Source: Aurelia coerulea
Lineage: Eukaryota; Cnidaria; Scyphozoa; Semaeostomeae; Ulmaridae
Length of the DNA: 64,000 bases
Direction of reading: 5' to 3'
Assembly (NCBI GenBank): GCA_039566865.1
Contig: CM076959.1
Span: forward strand, 6,245,501 to 6,309,500
Below, piece after piece: positions 44,496 to 56,411 of this stretch. The notes beneath the pieces are model-generated. The model saw only the letters and a list, made by a program, of their open reading frames with translations, had not been told where the DNA came from and made no database searches. The translations under genes and the position numbers were made by a program. Position 1 is the stretch's first letter. The number at the start of each line of letters is the position of its first letter.

Positions 44496-46547
44496 GTTAA
44501 TTCACATTAATCAAATGACAAGGATTTATACAGTAAATTATAGCTGTTATAATTCTTTTTCACATATCTAATCTTGTGGAATTAATATGAATTTTTACAA
44601 GTCAAAGAAACAGTTTGCCACAGTTTTATCCCAAACTGCACGAAAATCAACAGGAAAATCTTTGGTATCCTCTGACATTTGATGTTCAAGGGCCTTTCTA
44701 TATGAGGCAAACCAGCCCGCCCAGGCGGGCTCACCTAAGTGGGATAAATTTAGTTTGTGTTTATATGAGTGAAAACTATACCGGCCAGACAGGCTGGCTT
44801 CGTAACAATACATGTTATGCTATATCATTGCGTTTTGAAAGATAATGGCCTAACAAAGGCTTTGGCATTTAAACAACAAGTTGCATCAGAAAATCGCAAA
44901 TTGAACGCATCAGAAATGAAGCAAGGCAATTTTCAATATCACTGCCTTGCTATTTTTCAAATGGTAGACATTTTTTTATTTACTCACCTTGGATATAAGA
45001 ACCACTATACACATATTATGATAAAGGAACTACTCCCAAGACATTTTTTAATCATTGTTTTCATACATAAGTTTTAAAAATTTCAATATTTAAATTAGAT
45101 TTAGATTTTTAACTTTTAGATTCGTGAATTTTTAACATTTATATTTATATTATTTTGTACACATAATTAGACTTATTTTTCATGAATTTGCATTGATTTA
45201 GATTTTTATGCTGAAATTGTACATAATGTACATACATACATCATAGGTGGGGCAAGATTTTGTTTAGATTGGATTGAACAAATTAAATGATCAAGTCGGT
45301 GAAGCTGGTAGCAATGCCGTAAGTATCAAACAGCACGCAATTAAAGATACAATAATACCAGGAAGACTCTATGCTGGAATCATGTACTGTATTTTGTGCC
45401 AAATATTTTTGCCATATGTGAGAAGTGTAGGATTTAGTGTAAGCTGACATGATGCCGTTTGTTAAAACAGTGATTCTCTTGCTAATTTTATGGTATGGCA
45501 TAAATACATTTAAATCATGGCATTAAACCTTTGGCATACAGAAACAAACTTTCCAGTTTGGGCAGAGATAGATTCGTAGACTAGATTCCTTGTTCACAGT
45601 TTCTATAGAAAATAGCACTGTGCTAAATTGTTTTCACCAAAAGTAAATTTTTCCCCAATCCAGTTGTCCTCTTTCTTTCTGCTGTTTTCCATCTTGTTTT
45701 CAATACATGGCAAAATTTTGAACAAAGAATTCTTGCATATATAATTGATTGCAGCAGGATGTTTCTGTGCTCTATGCTCTGTGCAGCATTAAAAATCATG
45801 CACCGATAAAATGAACTAAAAAACTGACTCTACAACATAAAATTGGGTTCAGTGTCCAAAGATGCTACTGCATTGATTTAGTTTTTTAATTTGATTCACT
45901 AATTGCTGAAATCACATCATTACGACAGGAAGCAACTAGGGAACAAGTAGAAACAAGTGGAAATGAGTTATAGACAAGTGGACACAACCAGATTACAAAT
46001 ACAGTAGAAACGATTAGGATTTGAATGTAAAACAAAACAACAATGCCAAAATTAGCCTAAATAAACTGCTCTATTATTATCCAAAATAATTGAGTGAGGA
46101 ACGTTAGTTTTAGAATTGAACACAGCTTTGCTGTGGCACTGAAAAACGAAGCTCCACATCACGGGAGGATCTGCGGAACCCAAGTAAGGGTATAAGACCA
46201 TTGAAATGAAAAAAGTCTTGGCAGTCAAAGTGCATGCTTCATTTTAGCTCCTATCATTTCTTACCATTGCTATCATTTTTACCTCATTCTCTCTTTATCT
46301 CCTATCAAGTCTGAATTAAATCTAACATTGGTTTTTTTCGGTAAGTTTTAGAATGTTTCAATATTTAGCCACAAAGATATCGAACTGCTCTTCAGTTATT
46401 AGCATATTTTCAAATCATTTATCAAGCAACTGTTGAATTGCAGTCTATTTTCAAATTTGCCAAGCTCGACTATGCTTTGTTGGCTTCAGATGTTCCAAGT
46501 ATACGGTTTTCTTGATTGGTTCATTAATTCATATTTTGTTACCTTAG
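44496..46547. other. AT-rich gap, 5' exons of the next gene not found
   Basis: No gene is supported. A small perfect palindrome (AGCCCGCCCAGGCGGGCT) lies near 44713-44730. The zinc-ribbon gene must have upstream exon(s) ending in phase 1 here or in the unseen intron, but I could not identify them. Confidence 0.4.
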
Positions 46548-49500
46548 GTAAACGGAAGAGCAATCTACCTCTTGTACTTAAGAAGGTGAGTTTTCTTCTC
46601 TTCCGTGAACCTGTAGCATCTCTCCTGACTGATTATATACTTATGAAACGCTTTCAATAAACATACTGTATGAATCAAGGATGGTGACTAAAATTCTACT
46701 AAATGATAAATGTCTAATAAAAGTCATGTTAATTTGATCCCTTGAAATCCTATAGACATGTCTTAGTTGTGGGGAAAAAGCACCAACAAGGCTGGGAAAG
46801 TGCAGAGGTTGTGGCACATTATTTCCAAAGAAAAGCAGAGTTGCCACTACAACAGGGAAGACAAATCCTACCCTGCAATTCAACAGGATGTGCGAAAGGG
46901 TGAGGCTTTCATCAATCGTAAATCATATATAGCATTAGATTGAGAAATAAAGGCTTTCCAGATACGAAATGGCATGTGAAGTTCTATCTAAGATATTATA
47001 TTCTTAATGTAGAAAATTAGCAGTAACACGACATGTTTACAGGGTGCTCCAAAAATATTTGCGTCATTTGGGTGCCTACTGTGAAGGAACCAAGAATCAA
47101 GTATTTCCTTTTTTGGATCTTTGAACAGAAGAGACTTCAACTTAGAGTTTTGTATACCAAGTTTGAATAAACCTGGCAAGTGGTAGCTTACATAGCAAGA
47201 TCCAAAGAATTTTATCTCCGAACATACTGTAACCTTATAGCTTGATTTTTCGCAATGGACCTTGACTATATACTTTTACGAGGAAACAGATATGGGAGTA
47301 ATAAATTACCATATAGCTCAAGAATATCAACCAGGAAGCCAAAGCGATATTGCTGACTTAATAAATGAATGACTTAATAACTTTAGAGAAGCATTAGATG
47401 GTACAGCAAAAGTATTTAAATGATTCTGGCCTATGAAGTAATGATACGTGTAATTGTTATCACGCAGGCAATGAATTTACATGAAGGACACCAAAGAGAC
47501 ATCTTGATAATTGATGTCCATGCAACACCAAGCAACAACTTTGGCTTTAACCTTTTTTCAACACCAGGTCTTGCTGAAAAATTTGCTGGTTCTGGAAAAG
47601 AACTGACAATGGTTGGAGAAGCCATGGTACTCTCCTTTCTTAAATTTGCTTCATGTAAGTGTAATTTTTTTTATATTTTAGGCACGTGAAGGGTTTGTAT
47701 GATTTATATCATCTATATTTCCTTTGGTTGATAGCTTTCATTTTGCAATGCATACTGTGCTTAAAGGGGCTCCGTCGTCAAAATGTAAACAAAACAATGA
47801 TTTTTGCAGTTTTTTGAAAGGTGATATGACACAGAATTTTCGTATTTCTTTCAAAATGAAAAGGTTGCTGTTTGGGCATTAATCCTTGTACTTCACTAAG
47901 GAACAACCCAAACATTCATATCTTCTACGATTGCTCGGATATAAGTGGATTTTTAACGGTCACTTCTTTGTGGCTTGGGTGAAGCCACCAAACAAACTGC
48001 AGAGAACAATGGATGCACAATGGATAATCCCCGACACGTGCGAGTTTACGGATTTGTTTGATCTCAGTTTGACGACTGAGCCCCTTTAAAATTTCCTGTT
48101 TTCACGTTTTCAGCGGAACGGAATATCCCAGTTGATATTAAAAGATGGAGGAGAAGGATGCAAAAGAAAAGAGGTATCATTCCTTTTCTTTGTTATTTTG
48201 AAAGCCAATCAATGCACGCTTATATCCAAGAAATTTACATTTTCCTGCACTGCTAAGATGTACACCTGCATTAGCCAATAGCACTAATTATTAAACCAAG
48301 ATTTGATGATTAGAGGTCAATTGTTCATCGCCCTTGCTGATTGTAGATCCGTTTCACAAGGAATGAAAATACAACATTCACTGCTGACGTTGAAGATGAG
48401 AAATTTATTGGAGAGTCATCTTGGGTAATTTTTTCTAACTGTTGCAAACTGGCGAAAGATTTACTTTTTAAATATAATGGCTTCAACCTGTCCTTTTGAT
48501 TATAGAGAAAAGTGGTAGCCCTCTTCGACAAGATGAAGTAAATGATCAACCGCCAAATGGTATGTGCTGTTCAGATGTTGGAAACTCTGCTAATGCTCTT
48601 TGCTTAAAATTGTAATGAGATCCAAACTTTATTGATTATACTTTCATATTCATCGTTCATGTTTGACTGATTCATTCAGTACTTGCTTTGGGAGCAGAGT
48701 TATGACAGTGATAGCTGTAACTTATTTTGGATTTCGCATGAGTTCTCCTATGTTCGCATCTGCTCATGAAGCTTTTCCTTTCCGTAGATGATCTCGATAT
48801 TGATGGAGAGCCAGGTCCCAGTGGGGAAAATGTAATGAGCAATGATGGTATGATAATATGAAGCATATTTGTGCTACAGCCTTTTTTCAATTTTTGGTGT
48901 CATAATCTGAATATCAAATGATAGCATAAAAAATATAACTGTATTTGATCGATTTTATTTCATTCAAGTGGTTGAAAACTGAAATACTGTTTTGTGAAAT
49001 ATTGATTCCGTTCTTGTGGGAGCTACCTCGCTTTGCACGAGTTCTCCTATGTTTGCATCTGCTCATGAAGCTTTTCCTTTCCGTAGATGATCTCGATATT
49101 GATGGAGAGCCAGGCCCCAGTGGGGAAAATGTAATGAACAATGATGGTATGATAATATGAAGCATATTTGTGATACAGCCTTTTTTCAATGTTTGGTTTC
49201 ATAATCTGAATATCAAATGATAGCATAAAAAATATAACTGTATTTGATCGATTTTATTTCATTCAAGTGGTTGAAAACTGAAATATTGTTTTGTGAAATA
49301 TTGATTCCGTTCGTGTGGGAGCTACCCCGCTTTGCACGAGTTCTCCTATGTTTGCATCTGCTCATGAAGCTTTTCCTTTCCATAGATGATCTCGATATTG
49401 ATGGAGAGCCAGGCCCCAGTGGGGAAAATGTAATGAACAGTGATGGTATGATAATATGAAGCGTTAATGCGATGCAACTTTGTTCCGATTTTCAGATTTA

Positions 49501-52500
49501 TGGTCTGCATATCAATATGATAGCAGCTGTAGTATTGACTCAATTTAGTTGATTTCATTTCATTTAATAGCTGAAAATTAAGTCTTTTTGTGAAATTTTT
49601 ATTACCTTCCTATGGGTGCTACGTCGCTTACCTTTCAATTTTACACGCTATTCAATCATCATTGAAATGTATAGAACACTGGAATGGATTTTGAAAAGCC
49701 CTTAAAGTAAGCAAGGAAGATTTGATAAGATGGCTGCAATAAGATCCATAATTAGATTGTTAGTTTACAGCATTCTTTGCAAGAACCTGGCTTCGTTTTT
49801 TAATTCCTCAATGAATTGATCATCTTTCAGCCTTTTTCAAGATCTCTTCACGAATTAAACTTTGTAAAACCAAAGGTTGGTGAGGTAGCTCCCGTATGAA
49901 ATCAGCCAAAAGTTCACATGAAATGCTTCAGGTTGAATAAAACAGACTGAATAGACAAGAAGACTTGTTATGAGTCAGCCAGTAGTAAAATCTATATATT
50001 GTTTTGTTCTTTCAGGAATGATTCTAGATCATTCTTTCTATTATGACTATTTGACTTCATAAATCTACCGGATGTTCCAAAAAGAAGGGTATACTGATTT
50101 GATTTGGTCCAGCGATTGGACTTCATTTTTCGCCAATAGCAAATCTCTTTCAAAGTGATCATCCGTCGTTAACTTGAACATAGATACCTTGTTTGTTGGT
50201 ACGGGTACTTTGAGAGTTTTTTTCAGTTTTTAATTTTAATGTGCTTCAAGAATTTATATTGGCCAAAAGGCCAAAGCTTAGATGGATGCAAATTTAAGCT
50301 TTGAAGATCAATATTTCTGTTCTCAAAGCACTAAAATCGACCAATGACGTATGTATGCTCAAGTTAACTATCGAGGATCATTTGAGAGCAATTAGCCATT
50401 GATTGACGCTAAATTCACATTGCTGGTGCCAACCAAGTCTGCATACCTTTTTGGGACACCTGGTATACTTCTCAAATATGAATTACATTGCAGACGATGT
50501 AAGTGATATAACACATGAAAATTCTTCAGAGGCAGAAGAAAGTACCGAGCCATTGGAAGGTATTGTTTCATCATTTTTTGTTGTTCAGCCAATCTAAGCA
50601 TTCTTATCTGCCCGGCAGTTTTGATAATACACTCATAGTGTAATGGAAAGCACCACCCTCTTTGCAGAGGGGAAGTCCAGGTTCGAATCCTGGTGAGTGT
50701 GCCTGCCTGGTAAAAAAGAACTGAAGCTTTCTGGTGTGAACAGTTTTATAATTATAACTAAATGATAACAAAGATTGAAATTATAGTTCAATATAATTCT
50801 TAAAATTCGCCTGGCAATCCTTCCAAGGTGTTCTCTTGCTGATTTCTCCGAAATAGTAAATTTAAAACTTGATATGCCCGACACCTTCGAAATTCTCCTT
50901 ACGCCCTTGGTTGCCACCAAGCTTAAGCCATTACTTTTTTTTATCTTCGTAAAAGAGATGAAAGCTTATTTTAGGGGATAGGTCATCATTTCATTCGTTT
51001 CTTAGTAGAACACCTTCTGTTCACGCCATCATAATCTTGCAACGAATGACAGAATGCACTTTTTTGTAGGTGATATGGAGAACGTCTTTCAAAGGTTTGG
51101 TCTGATGCTGGAATGACTTTTCAATTTCTTTTCATAGGTTTCAAATCTTTAAATCAGCGTAAAAGGGTGGGTGTAAATTTCAATGTACTATTTTTTATAT
51201 TTCAATGGCTTAAAAGAAACTTTAGCTACCTATCTATAATTCTACCGTTTAACTTTTCGGAAATGGTGATTATATCTCTTGAGATTACAGCGTATTTCAT
51301 ATTTCAGCTCATTTGAGGATATGACGTCATCAAATTTCTAAATGATAAACCACAAAAGTGACCAGCTCTTGCTTAATACTATATCGTAGACCATTCAGAA
51401 ACTAAGCCTTTCTTGAAAGTTATTTCATGTTACATCAAACAGTTTAGAAATTACGATGGTTAAATTCCAACGGCTGAATCATAGCAAATTTCTTTGAAGC
51501 CATTCAGTTAAAAAAATAGGTCATTAAATTTACACCAACCTTTTTAAAGATTTGGAACGTATGCTGATTTTTCATGTTGTGAAAGTAAACAATACCGGGT
51601 GACCCAGAAAAAAGTGACCCAACGCAATCTGTTATAGAAAAAAAAGTAAGTGACAGATTGAAATATTTCAAACGTTGTTTTGTCGCTAAAAGACCAGCCT
51701 ACATTATGAGTATTTTTCGCAAATTTTTTGGGCACGGGAAGGTTTCCGAATGAAGGATTTGGAGGAAAAGGGCAGGCTTGAAATTCTCAAAAAGTCGTCA
51801 AAAACAAGGGATCGATTTGAAGCCATTTCAGATCTTCAAAACAGCGGGGAGCGTGTTTCATTCTGCCTGAGAATATTTTCAAGTACCTAGGGACTATAAA
51901 CTTGCTCTGAAGACTTCCGACTGTGTTACCTATTCCCAGTTTGAAATGAAACACGCTCCTCGTTGTTTTGAAGATTTGAAATGGCTGTAAATCGATGCCC
52001 TGTTTTTGACGACTTTTTGAGGATTTCCGGCATGCTCTTTTCCTTAAAATCCTTAATTTTGGAAATTTACCGTGCCGAAAAAAATGCGAAAAATACTCAT
52101 GGCATAGGCTAGACTTTTAGCGACAGAACAACGTTTGAAGCATCTCAATCGGCCACTCAGTTAATTTTCTGTAACAGATTGCGTTGGGTCACTTTTTTCT
52201 GGGTCACCCGGTATATAGCATATTGTTTGTTTGATTATAGAATGCATATACTGGGTGAGTTAGAAAATAGGAGACATTTGGCACGCTCCTGAATCCAAAA
52301 AGGCCACTCGGTTTTGATTTCGTAAGTGAGGTTCTATAAAAAGTCCCTTCTAAAAACAGTGAAAACAGGCTAATATACGGGAACTGATTTGCATGAATTT
52401 TGGTTTCTAATTAAACATATCAGACATATCAGCTATTAAACGAGACATTTTCCAGCATCATTCGCTGAAATTCACGGAGCATAATTTTTGTAAGTGTTGT

Positions 52501-52675
52501 GCGTTCTTTGACTCACCCATGGCATTACCATTAGCTTAATGATATGATTGTGTAATGATCATCCTGATTTTTGTTATACTTGATCCTATGCAGTCTATCT
52601 TTGTCATTTCTTTGCTTGGCAGGAAAACAAAGTGGAGTGTATATTCCTTACTTTGTTCTGAAGGTGAAAAATTGA
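46548..52675 (+). CDS. Multi-exon zinc-ribbon protein with acidic repeated exon
   Basis: Exons: 46548-46585, 46756-46899, 47468-47654, 48114-48173, 48506-48559, 48788-48847, 49087-49146, 49386-49445, 50494-50559 and 52623-52675. All have GT-AG borders, and from 47654 on every junction is phase 1, giving one continuous frame that stops at TGA. Exon 46756 encodes a zinc ribbon (CLSCGEKAPTRLGKCRGCG). The next encodes a globular segment (ILIIDVHATPSNNFGF). A basic helix (KRWRRRMQKK) follows, then short acidic Gly/Asp exons. The last exon adds GVYIPYFVLKVKN. I do not recognise the family; 5' exons are missing. The introns are full of MITEs. Confidence 0.65.
47765..48085. mobile_element. TTAA-flanked MITE (AGGGGCTCCG termini)
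   Basis: The ends AGGGGCTC and GAGCCCCT are inverted, with GTCGTCAAA / TTTGACGAC subterminal words, and each is flanked by TTAA. That target site is used by piggyBac and Kolobok elements. It is intronic in the zinc-ribbon gene. Confidence 0.8.
48347..48424 (+). other. Possible cassette or poison exon
   Basis: A 78-nt segment between AG and GT. In the frame of the flanking exons it gives a stop after six codons (DPFHKE then TGA). Being a multiple of three, its skipping leaves the downstream frame unchanged. In another frame it is open and acidic. It is either not an exon or a regulated one. Confidence 0.35.
48740..49485 (+). repeat. Tandem triplication of an exon unit, 299-bp period
   Basis: Three copies of an acceptor, a 60-nt exon (coding DDLDIDGEPGPSGENVMSND or a one- to two-residue variant), a donor and intron sequence. 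The exon is phase 1-1, so each copy adds 20 residues without breaking the frame. Copies 2 and 3 are nearly identical over the whole unit, while copy 1 has a different upstream intron. Confidence 0.95.
50068..50463. mobile_element. Decayed CCGGATGTTCC MITE, TA target
   Basis: It has imperfect inverted ends (CCGGATGTTCCAAAAAGAAGG against CCTTTTTGGGACACCTGG), flanked by TA. Arms are about 150 bp. It is an older relative of the CCGGGTGTCCC family and ends 30 bp before the exon at 50494. Confidence 0.8.
50629..50700 (+). tRNA. tRNA-Gln(TTG)-like sequence
   Basis: 72 nt with a perfect 7-bp acceptor stem (ACACTCA/TGAGTGT), a tRNA-Gln-like D arm (GTGTAATGGNNAGCAC) and a perfect T arm (CCAGG TTCGAAT CCTGG). 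Loop CTTTGCA would give anticodon TTG, but the anticodon stem has two mismatches and can instead form a 6-bp CCCTCT/AGAGGG hairpin. It is a diverged tRNA gene, pseudogene or SINE head, located in an intron of the zinc-ribbon gene. Confidence 0.5.
50701..51592. other. Intron sequence, nothing recognised
   Basis: Part of the 2-kb last intron of the zinc-ribbon gene, between the tRNA-like block and the next MITE. If the tRNA-like block is a SINE head, some of this could be its body. Confidence 0.4.
51595..52211. mobile_element. Foldback MITE, CCGGGTGACCC termini, TA target
   Basis: The ends CCGGGTGACCCAGAAAAAAG and its inverse are flanked by TA, with long inverted arms (for example GCGTGTTTCATTCTG facing AATGAAACACGC). 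The length (617 bp) and layout match the 4102 element, although the inner sequence differs. Confidence 0.9.
52253..52520. mobile_element. Degenerate MITE of the CTGGGTGAGTTAG type
   Basis: A left end CTGGGTGAGTTAGAAAATAGG and a right end TTTGACTCACCCATGG are roughly inverted. The single end at 39462 is similar. The borders are uncertain. Confidence 0.4.
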
Positions 52676-52859
52676 TGCTACTGCCAGCAGGCCACAACCC
52701 TATTCTTTTGGCGCTCAAGTATACTATTTTATAAAAATGCAAAGGCAAAACATAGAGGCAAGCAATATTTAATACTCAGCTGTACTGCAAGAGTTTAGTT
52801 CAAAGATTTCCAAAAAATAAGACTTCAACTTCAGACCCTGCGTTTCTTAATAGCTTTCC

Positions 52860-53053
52860 TGTTTTAGAAAACATGAAAGTGAAGGTGAAGTTGAGGTTGC
52901 GATCGCAGAAGTAGAATAGGCCTAATCTAGCCCGCGACCCCTTGTCATAAAGCTCAAGTGGTGGGGCTCTACCGGGTATCGAACCCTGTCCCACCAACTC
53001 CCCCGACTGTTCTGGCTGCAAAGTCAGTGGATTATACCACTGCGCCACAACAC
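52860..53053 (-). repeat. tRNA-derived SINE
   Basis: On the minus strand an A box (TGGCGCAGTGGTATAATCC) and a B box (GGTTCGATACCC) lie in the head, followed by a unique body with GAAGTTGAGG-like tail. The peptide it yields is a common chance product of SINEs, not a protein. Confidence 0.75.
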
Positions 53054-53470
53054 CATATTGACACCATAGATAGAATAAACGCTCGCGAACGTTTTGGCTT
53101 CAGTACTGCCCCATTAGACTCATTCCAATAAAGTCTCTTGTTTCGCCCCCCCCCCCCCTGCAGACTTGTCGCTTCAACTGAAGCGATATCAACAACAACA
53201 ACAGCGAAAGTCAATGGGAATTATGTAATGAGTCTACTGCCCCATGTGCACTGAATATAAATTGAAAACTACTTTCTATCTTTTCAGACTGATTTGTCTT
53301 GCTTAGATTTACCCCATTTCGGAGCAGTTATTCTGTCTTTCGGTACAAGAGGCTCTAAGGTCCGGGTGCAAAACAGAGACCAAAAAAAAGGCAATGTCTG
53401 GTAGAAAAATATGCCAACACAACTTATTTAAACTTAGGCAGTCAGCATCTTAAATAAATGGGAAATGTTC
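53054..53470. other. Intergenic, nothing recognised
   Basis: It contains a C run at 53147-53159 and no supported gene or RNA. Confidence 0.4.
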
Positions 53471-53475
53471 TTACC

Positions 53476-54115
53476 AAAGCATAGGAATCATTCGTCGTAC
53501 ATAGCCGATTGCTCGTGGCCCATGGCCGAAACCGCCAAAGCCATGTTTTGGGGTACAAGTTTGGATGCCGGTTATAATATCTCCAGGATTGGGGGAGTTA
53601 TTGTCACAAACAAACCGATAAACCTTGAAGAATAGAAATTCTGACCGAGCGACAATAGTAATAACAATAGTGATTGTTGTAAGAACGACCCGAAAACGCC
53701 AAAATCTGCGTTTTCAATTGTTCTTGCTATTGTCTTTCGCTAAATTTTCTTTTGTTCGAGATTCAATACCCCTACGGTTTCTATGTGAATTGAAAAAGTC
53801 TACAAAGGTTTGTTCGCGCATTTCAAGTCATATGGCAATGCTCTAGGGAAGTTTCTCTATTGTACTACTTTTTGCATTCATGGCACTAACTTGTACACCC
53901 AAACATCTGGAGAGTAGATTTCTTCAAATTATTCGAGAAATTTCAAGCAGTTTTTTGTCCTGGTTGCGTTTTATGAAGGTAGGTAATACCTAGGAAAATC
54001 TTTACGGATTTCTTTTGTCTCCTTCGTTTTTTTGCCGTCCGATTTGCCCGTGAAAATGAGGCTTTGGCGGTTTCGGCCATGGGCCACGATGTACGAAGAA
54101 AGATTCCTATTCTTT
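53476..54115. mobile_element. TIR element with GGCCATGGGCC-type arms
   Basis: Inverted arms of about 80 bp share ATAGGAATC, TACAT, GTGGCCCATGGCCGAAACCGCCAAAGCC and their reverse complement at 54058-54110. TTACC flanks both sides, so a TSD of five to seven bases is likely. The interior is non-coding. Confidence 0.75.
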
Positions 54116-54394
54116 TTACCAATAAATTTCACGTATTTGGATTGTGATAATATTGCTTGCTTTCCACCATGCTAGTAAATGATGTTCTCTTCTATTTTTT
54201 TCTCATTTTCCTCATCTTTGAAACCCCAAATAAATAATACTCCAGAATTTCACGAAATCAAAACGCGTTATAAATGTCAGACACCAAAAATCTTTTTTTC
54301 ACGATTCTTAGCCTTAAATATGCGACCGGCCCCCCTCGTGGAGGTACACGTAGCTACATCCCCCCATGCAGGAGGTACATCCCCCAGGTCAATG

Positions 54395-54812
54395 CCCAGG
54401 GGGGTACTCATTGCCTTTCAATACGGGGGGGTTCATGCCAATATTTGGGGTCCGAAATTTTACGTTAAGTCAATATTTGGGGTCTGTGAATTACAGCATG
54501 GACCAACATTCAATATTTGGGGTCCACGAATCTGAAGAAAGGAAGAATGGTGCATTTTGGCCCTGAAATTGCGAATCATGAGATAAATGTTTTGGTATTA
54601 TTTGAAAACTGAGAAAGATCAAGAAGCTTTAAATGAAATCATTCAAAAACATTTTAGGGGCCCAGAAATTGATAGCAATATTTGGGGTCTCCAAAACATT
54701 AGACCCAATATTTGGGGTCTCCAAAACATTAGGCTTAATATTTAGGGGTCAGCAAAGAAATAGTGACATGTACCCCCGTATTGAAAGTTAGAGAGTACCC
54801 CCCCCCCTGGGT
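54395..54812. mobile_element. G-tract foldback MITE, GTCAATG flanks
   Basis: The ends CCCAGGGGGGTACTC and GAGTACCCCCCCCCCTGGG are inverted. Inside are inverted CAATACGGGGG words and at least five copies of CAATATTTGGGGTC. The flanks share GTCAATG (54388-54394 and 54813-54819). A second, partial G/C-rich end sits just upstream (54330-54386). Confidence 0.85.
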
Positions 54813-54819
54813 GTCAATG

Positions 54820-55104
54820 TTGTTTAGGGGAAACAACTTCATCACGATGAATGTGTCGTTCGGAACTTTTGAATGGTTTCCACCATTGAGTAGGGGGAGG
54901 GGGGAGCAGAGGCGAAAAAGCAAAAATCTGAGGATGGCTCAACAATTTTGTAAGTGATTGCAGATATACCCAACCAGAATTTCTGCAAAGTAGATTGTGA
55001 TCATTACACCCGTATTTGCCAGGATATTTTGATACTTAAATTGAAAGTTACCGCATGTTCGGGGATCGATCATTGCACTATTGATCTAAATTTAATTCCC
55101 TGTG
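54820..55104. other. Gap, nothing recognised
   Basis: Non-coding sequence between a MITE and the LINE fragment. No feature is supported. Confidence 0.4.
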
Positions 55105-55592
55105 AGGGACTTGACATATAAAGAGCGTCTTGTTGCTCTTTATCTCCCAACCCTTATTACATATAGAAGAACTCGAGGATACATGATAATGGTTTTTAAA
55201 ATCATGAAAGGTATCGATGACTTGAACTATGTACACATTTCTTCAAGTTAAGTACGAGGTACAACAACAACAAGAGGACACAAGCTCAAGCTGTTTAAGC
55301 AAGGAAATCGCCGAACGTAAACAGCATTTCTTTTCGCAAAGAATCCTAGAATCACGGAAAAAGTTACCAGAATACATTATCAACAGATTAACAGTATTGA
55401 ATTTTGAAAGACTTTGTGATAGCTTCCACTACGAACGCAAGTTCAACTTTTAGGGTTTTATAGGGTGCAAGCATCGTGTTCCCTTATTCGATATACTATT
55501 ATGGTTTTCAACTTTGGTGAAATTTTGCGCATGATTTTGGAATAAATTGTATATGTTTGGGTATGCTATTAAAGCTTGAGCTTGAACTTCCA
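55105..55592 (+). mobile_element. Truncated LINE 3' fragment
   Basis: It matches the last 100 or so codons of the 42453-44366 reverse transcriptase (YRRTRGYMIMVFKIMKG; HFFSQRIL; VLNFERLCDSFHYERKFNF) plus a short 3' UTR. It has a frameshift near 55240 and is a dead-on-arrival copy of the same family in the opposite orientation. Confidence 0.85.
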
Positions 55593-55613
55593 AGCTAAAT
55601 AGCGGCGTAAGTA

Positions 55614-55875
55614 ACCCGGGCGGGGGGGAGGGGGGGTACTACACATATTTTTGGTACGGGGACGTGCCATCGGGAAGGGTATCGATTTTCACAATTTTGA
55701 TATAAGGAACGGTACCGATTTTCACGATTTTGGTCAAAGGAACGGTATCGATTTTCGTGATTTTGATATAAAGTATAAGGTCGGATATACATTTTCGGAG
55801 AATTTTGGGCCCAAAAACCCACCCGTATGGGCGGCACATACCCGTACCTTGAACATGATATGTACCCCCACCGAA
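55614..55875. mobile_element. G-tract foldback MITE (GGTATCGATTTTC repeats)
   Basis: It starts ACCCGGGCGGGGGGG with GGGGGGTACTACACATATTTTTGGTACGGGGACGTGCC and closes GGCGGCACATACCCGTACC...TATGTACCCCC. Its left terminus shares TACGGGGACGTGCC with 8246-8672, so the two are related. Internal GGAACGGTATCGATTTTC units repeat. Confidence 0.75.
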
Positions 55876-56411
55876 AAAGAGCGGGAGCTCATTGGAGAGG
55901 GGGGCTTAAATGATACCTTTTGTACCTCACATTTTTTGAATCAATGTAAATTTTGCAATTCTTCTGCACAGATTCAACGCAATTTCAATCCAAAGCCAAA
56001 TTGAAATAAAAATAAAAGTTTTCTATAAACAAACGGAAAACCTTTTGCACCCTCTCGCATTGGATACTATGGGGAGCTTAATCGAGAAGGGGTTGCATAA
56101 AAAGGTTTGACCAGGAGCCAGGGGAAGGGGGGTACTTGACTTTCAATTGTACGGGGTTGTGTACTCCAATAAATAATTTGTTCTCCGGCTTCAGAATTTT
56201 TCCTTCAAAATGATAGCTGGTGAAAAAGTTTACTCCAAAGTATAAAAGATTCATAGAAAACAATGAAATAACACATTTGATAACAGGCTTCTTTTGATAT
56301 CCAGCGTCAGAAAAAGACGCAAAAACGATACTCGGGAAGGAGTGCACATCCCGTCAGCAAAATGTACTAAGTAAACTATAGCTACATTGTGCACATGAGT
56401 TCTCAATACGA
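55876..56411. other. Region 3' of the protease-like exon
   Basis: It includes another single G-rich MITE end (GGGGTACTTGACTTTCAATTGTACGGGG near 56128). No coding feature is supported. Confidence 0.4.

Noticed and set aside
47039..47180. MITE-like end (GGGTGCTCCAAAAATATTTGCGTCA)
   Set aside because: Only one end is visible and no TA-flanked partner was found, so no element was called.
52800..53048. 82-codon frame starting MAQWYNPLTLQPEQ
   Set aside because: A known type of chance peptide from tRNA-derived SINEs; the DNA has A and B boxes.
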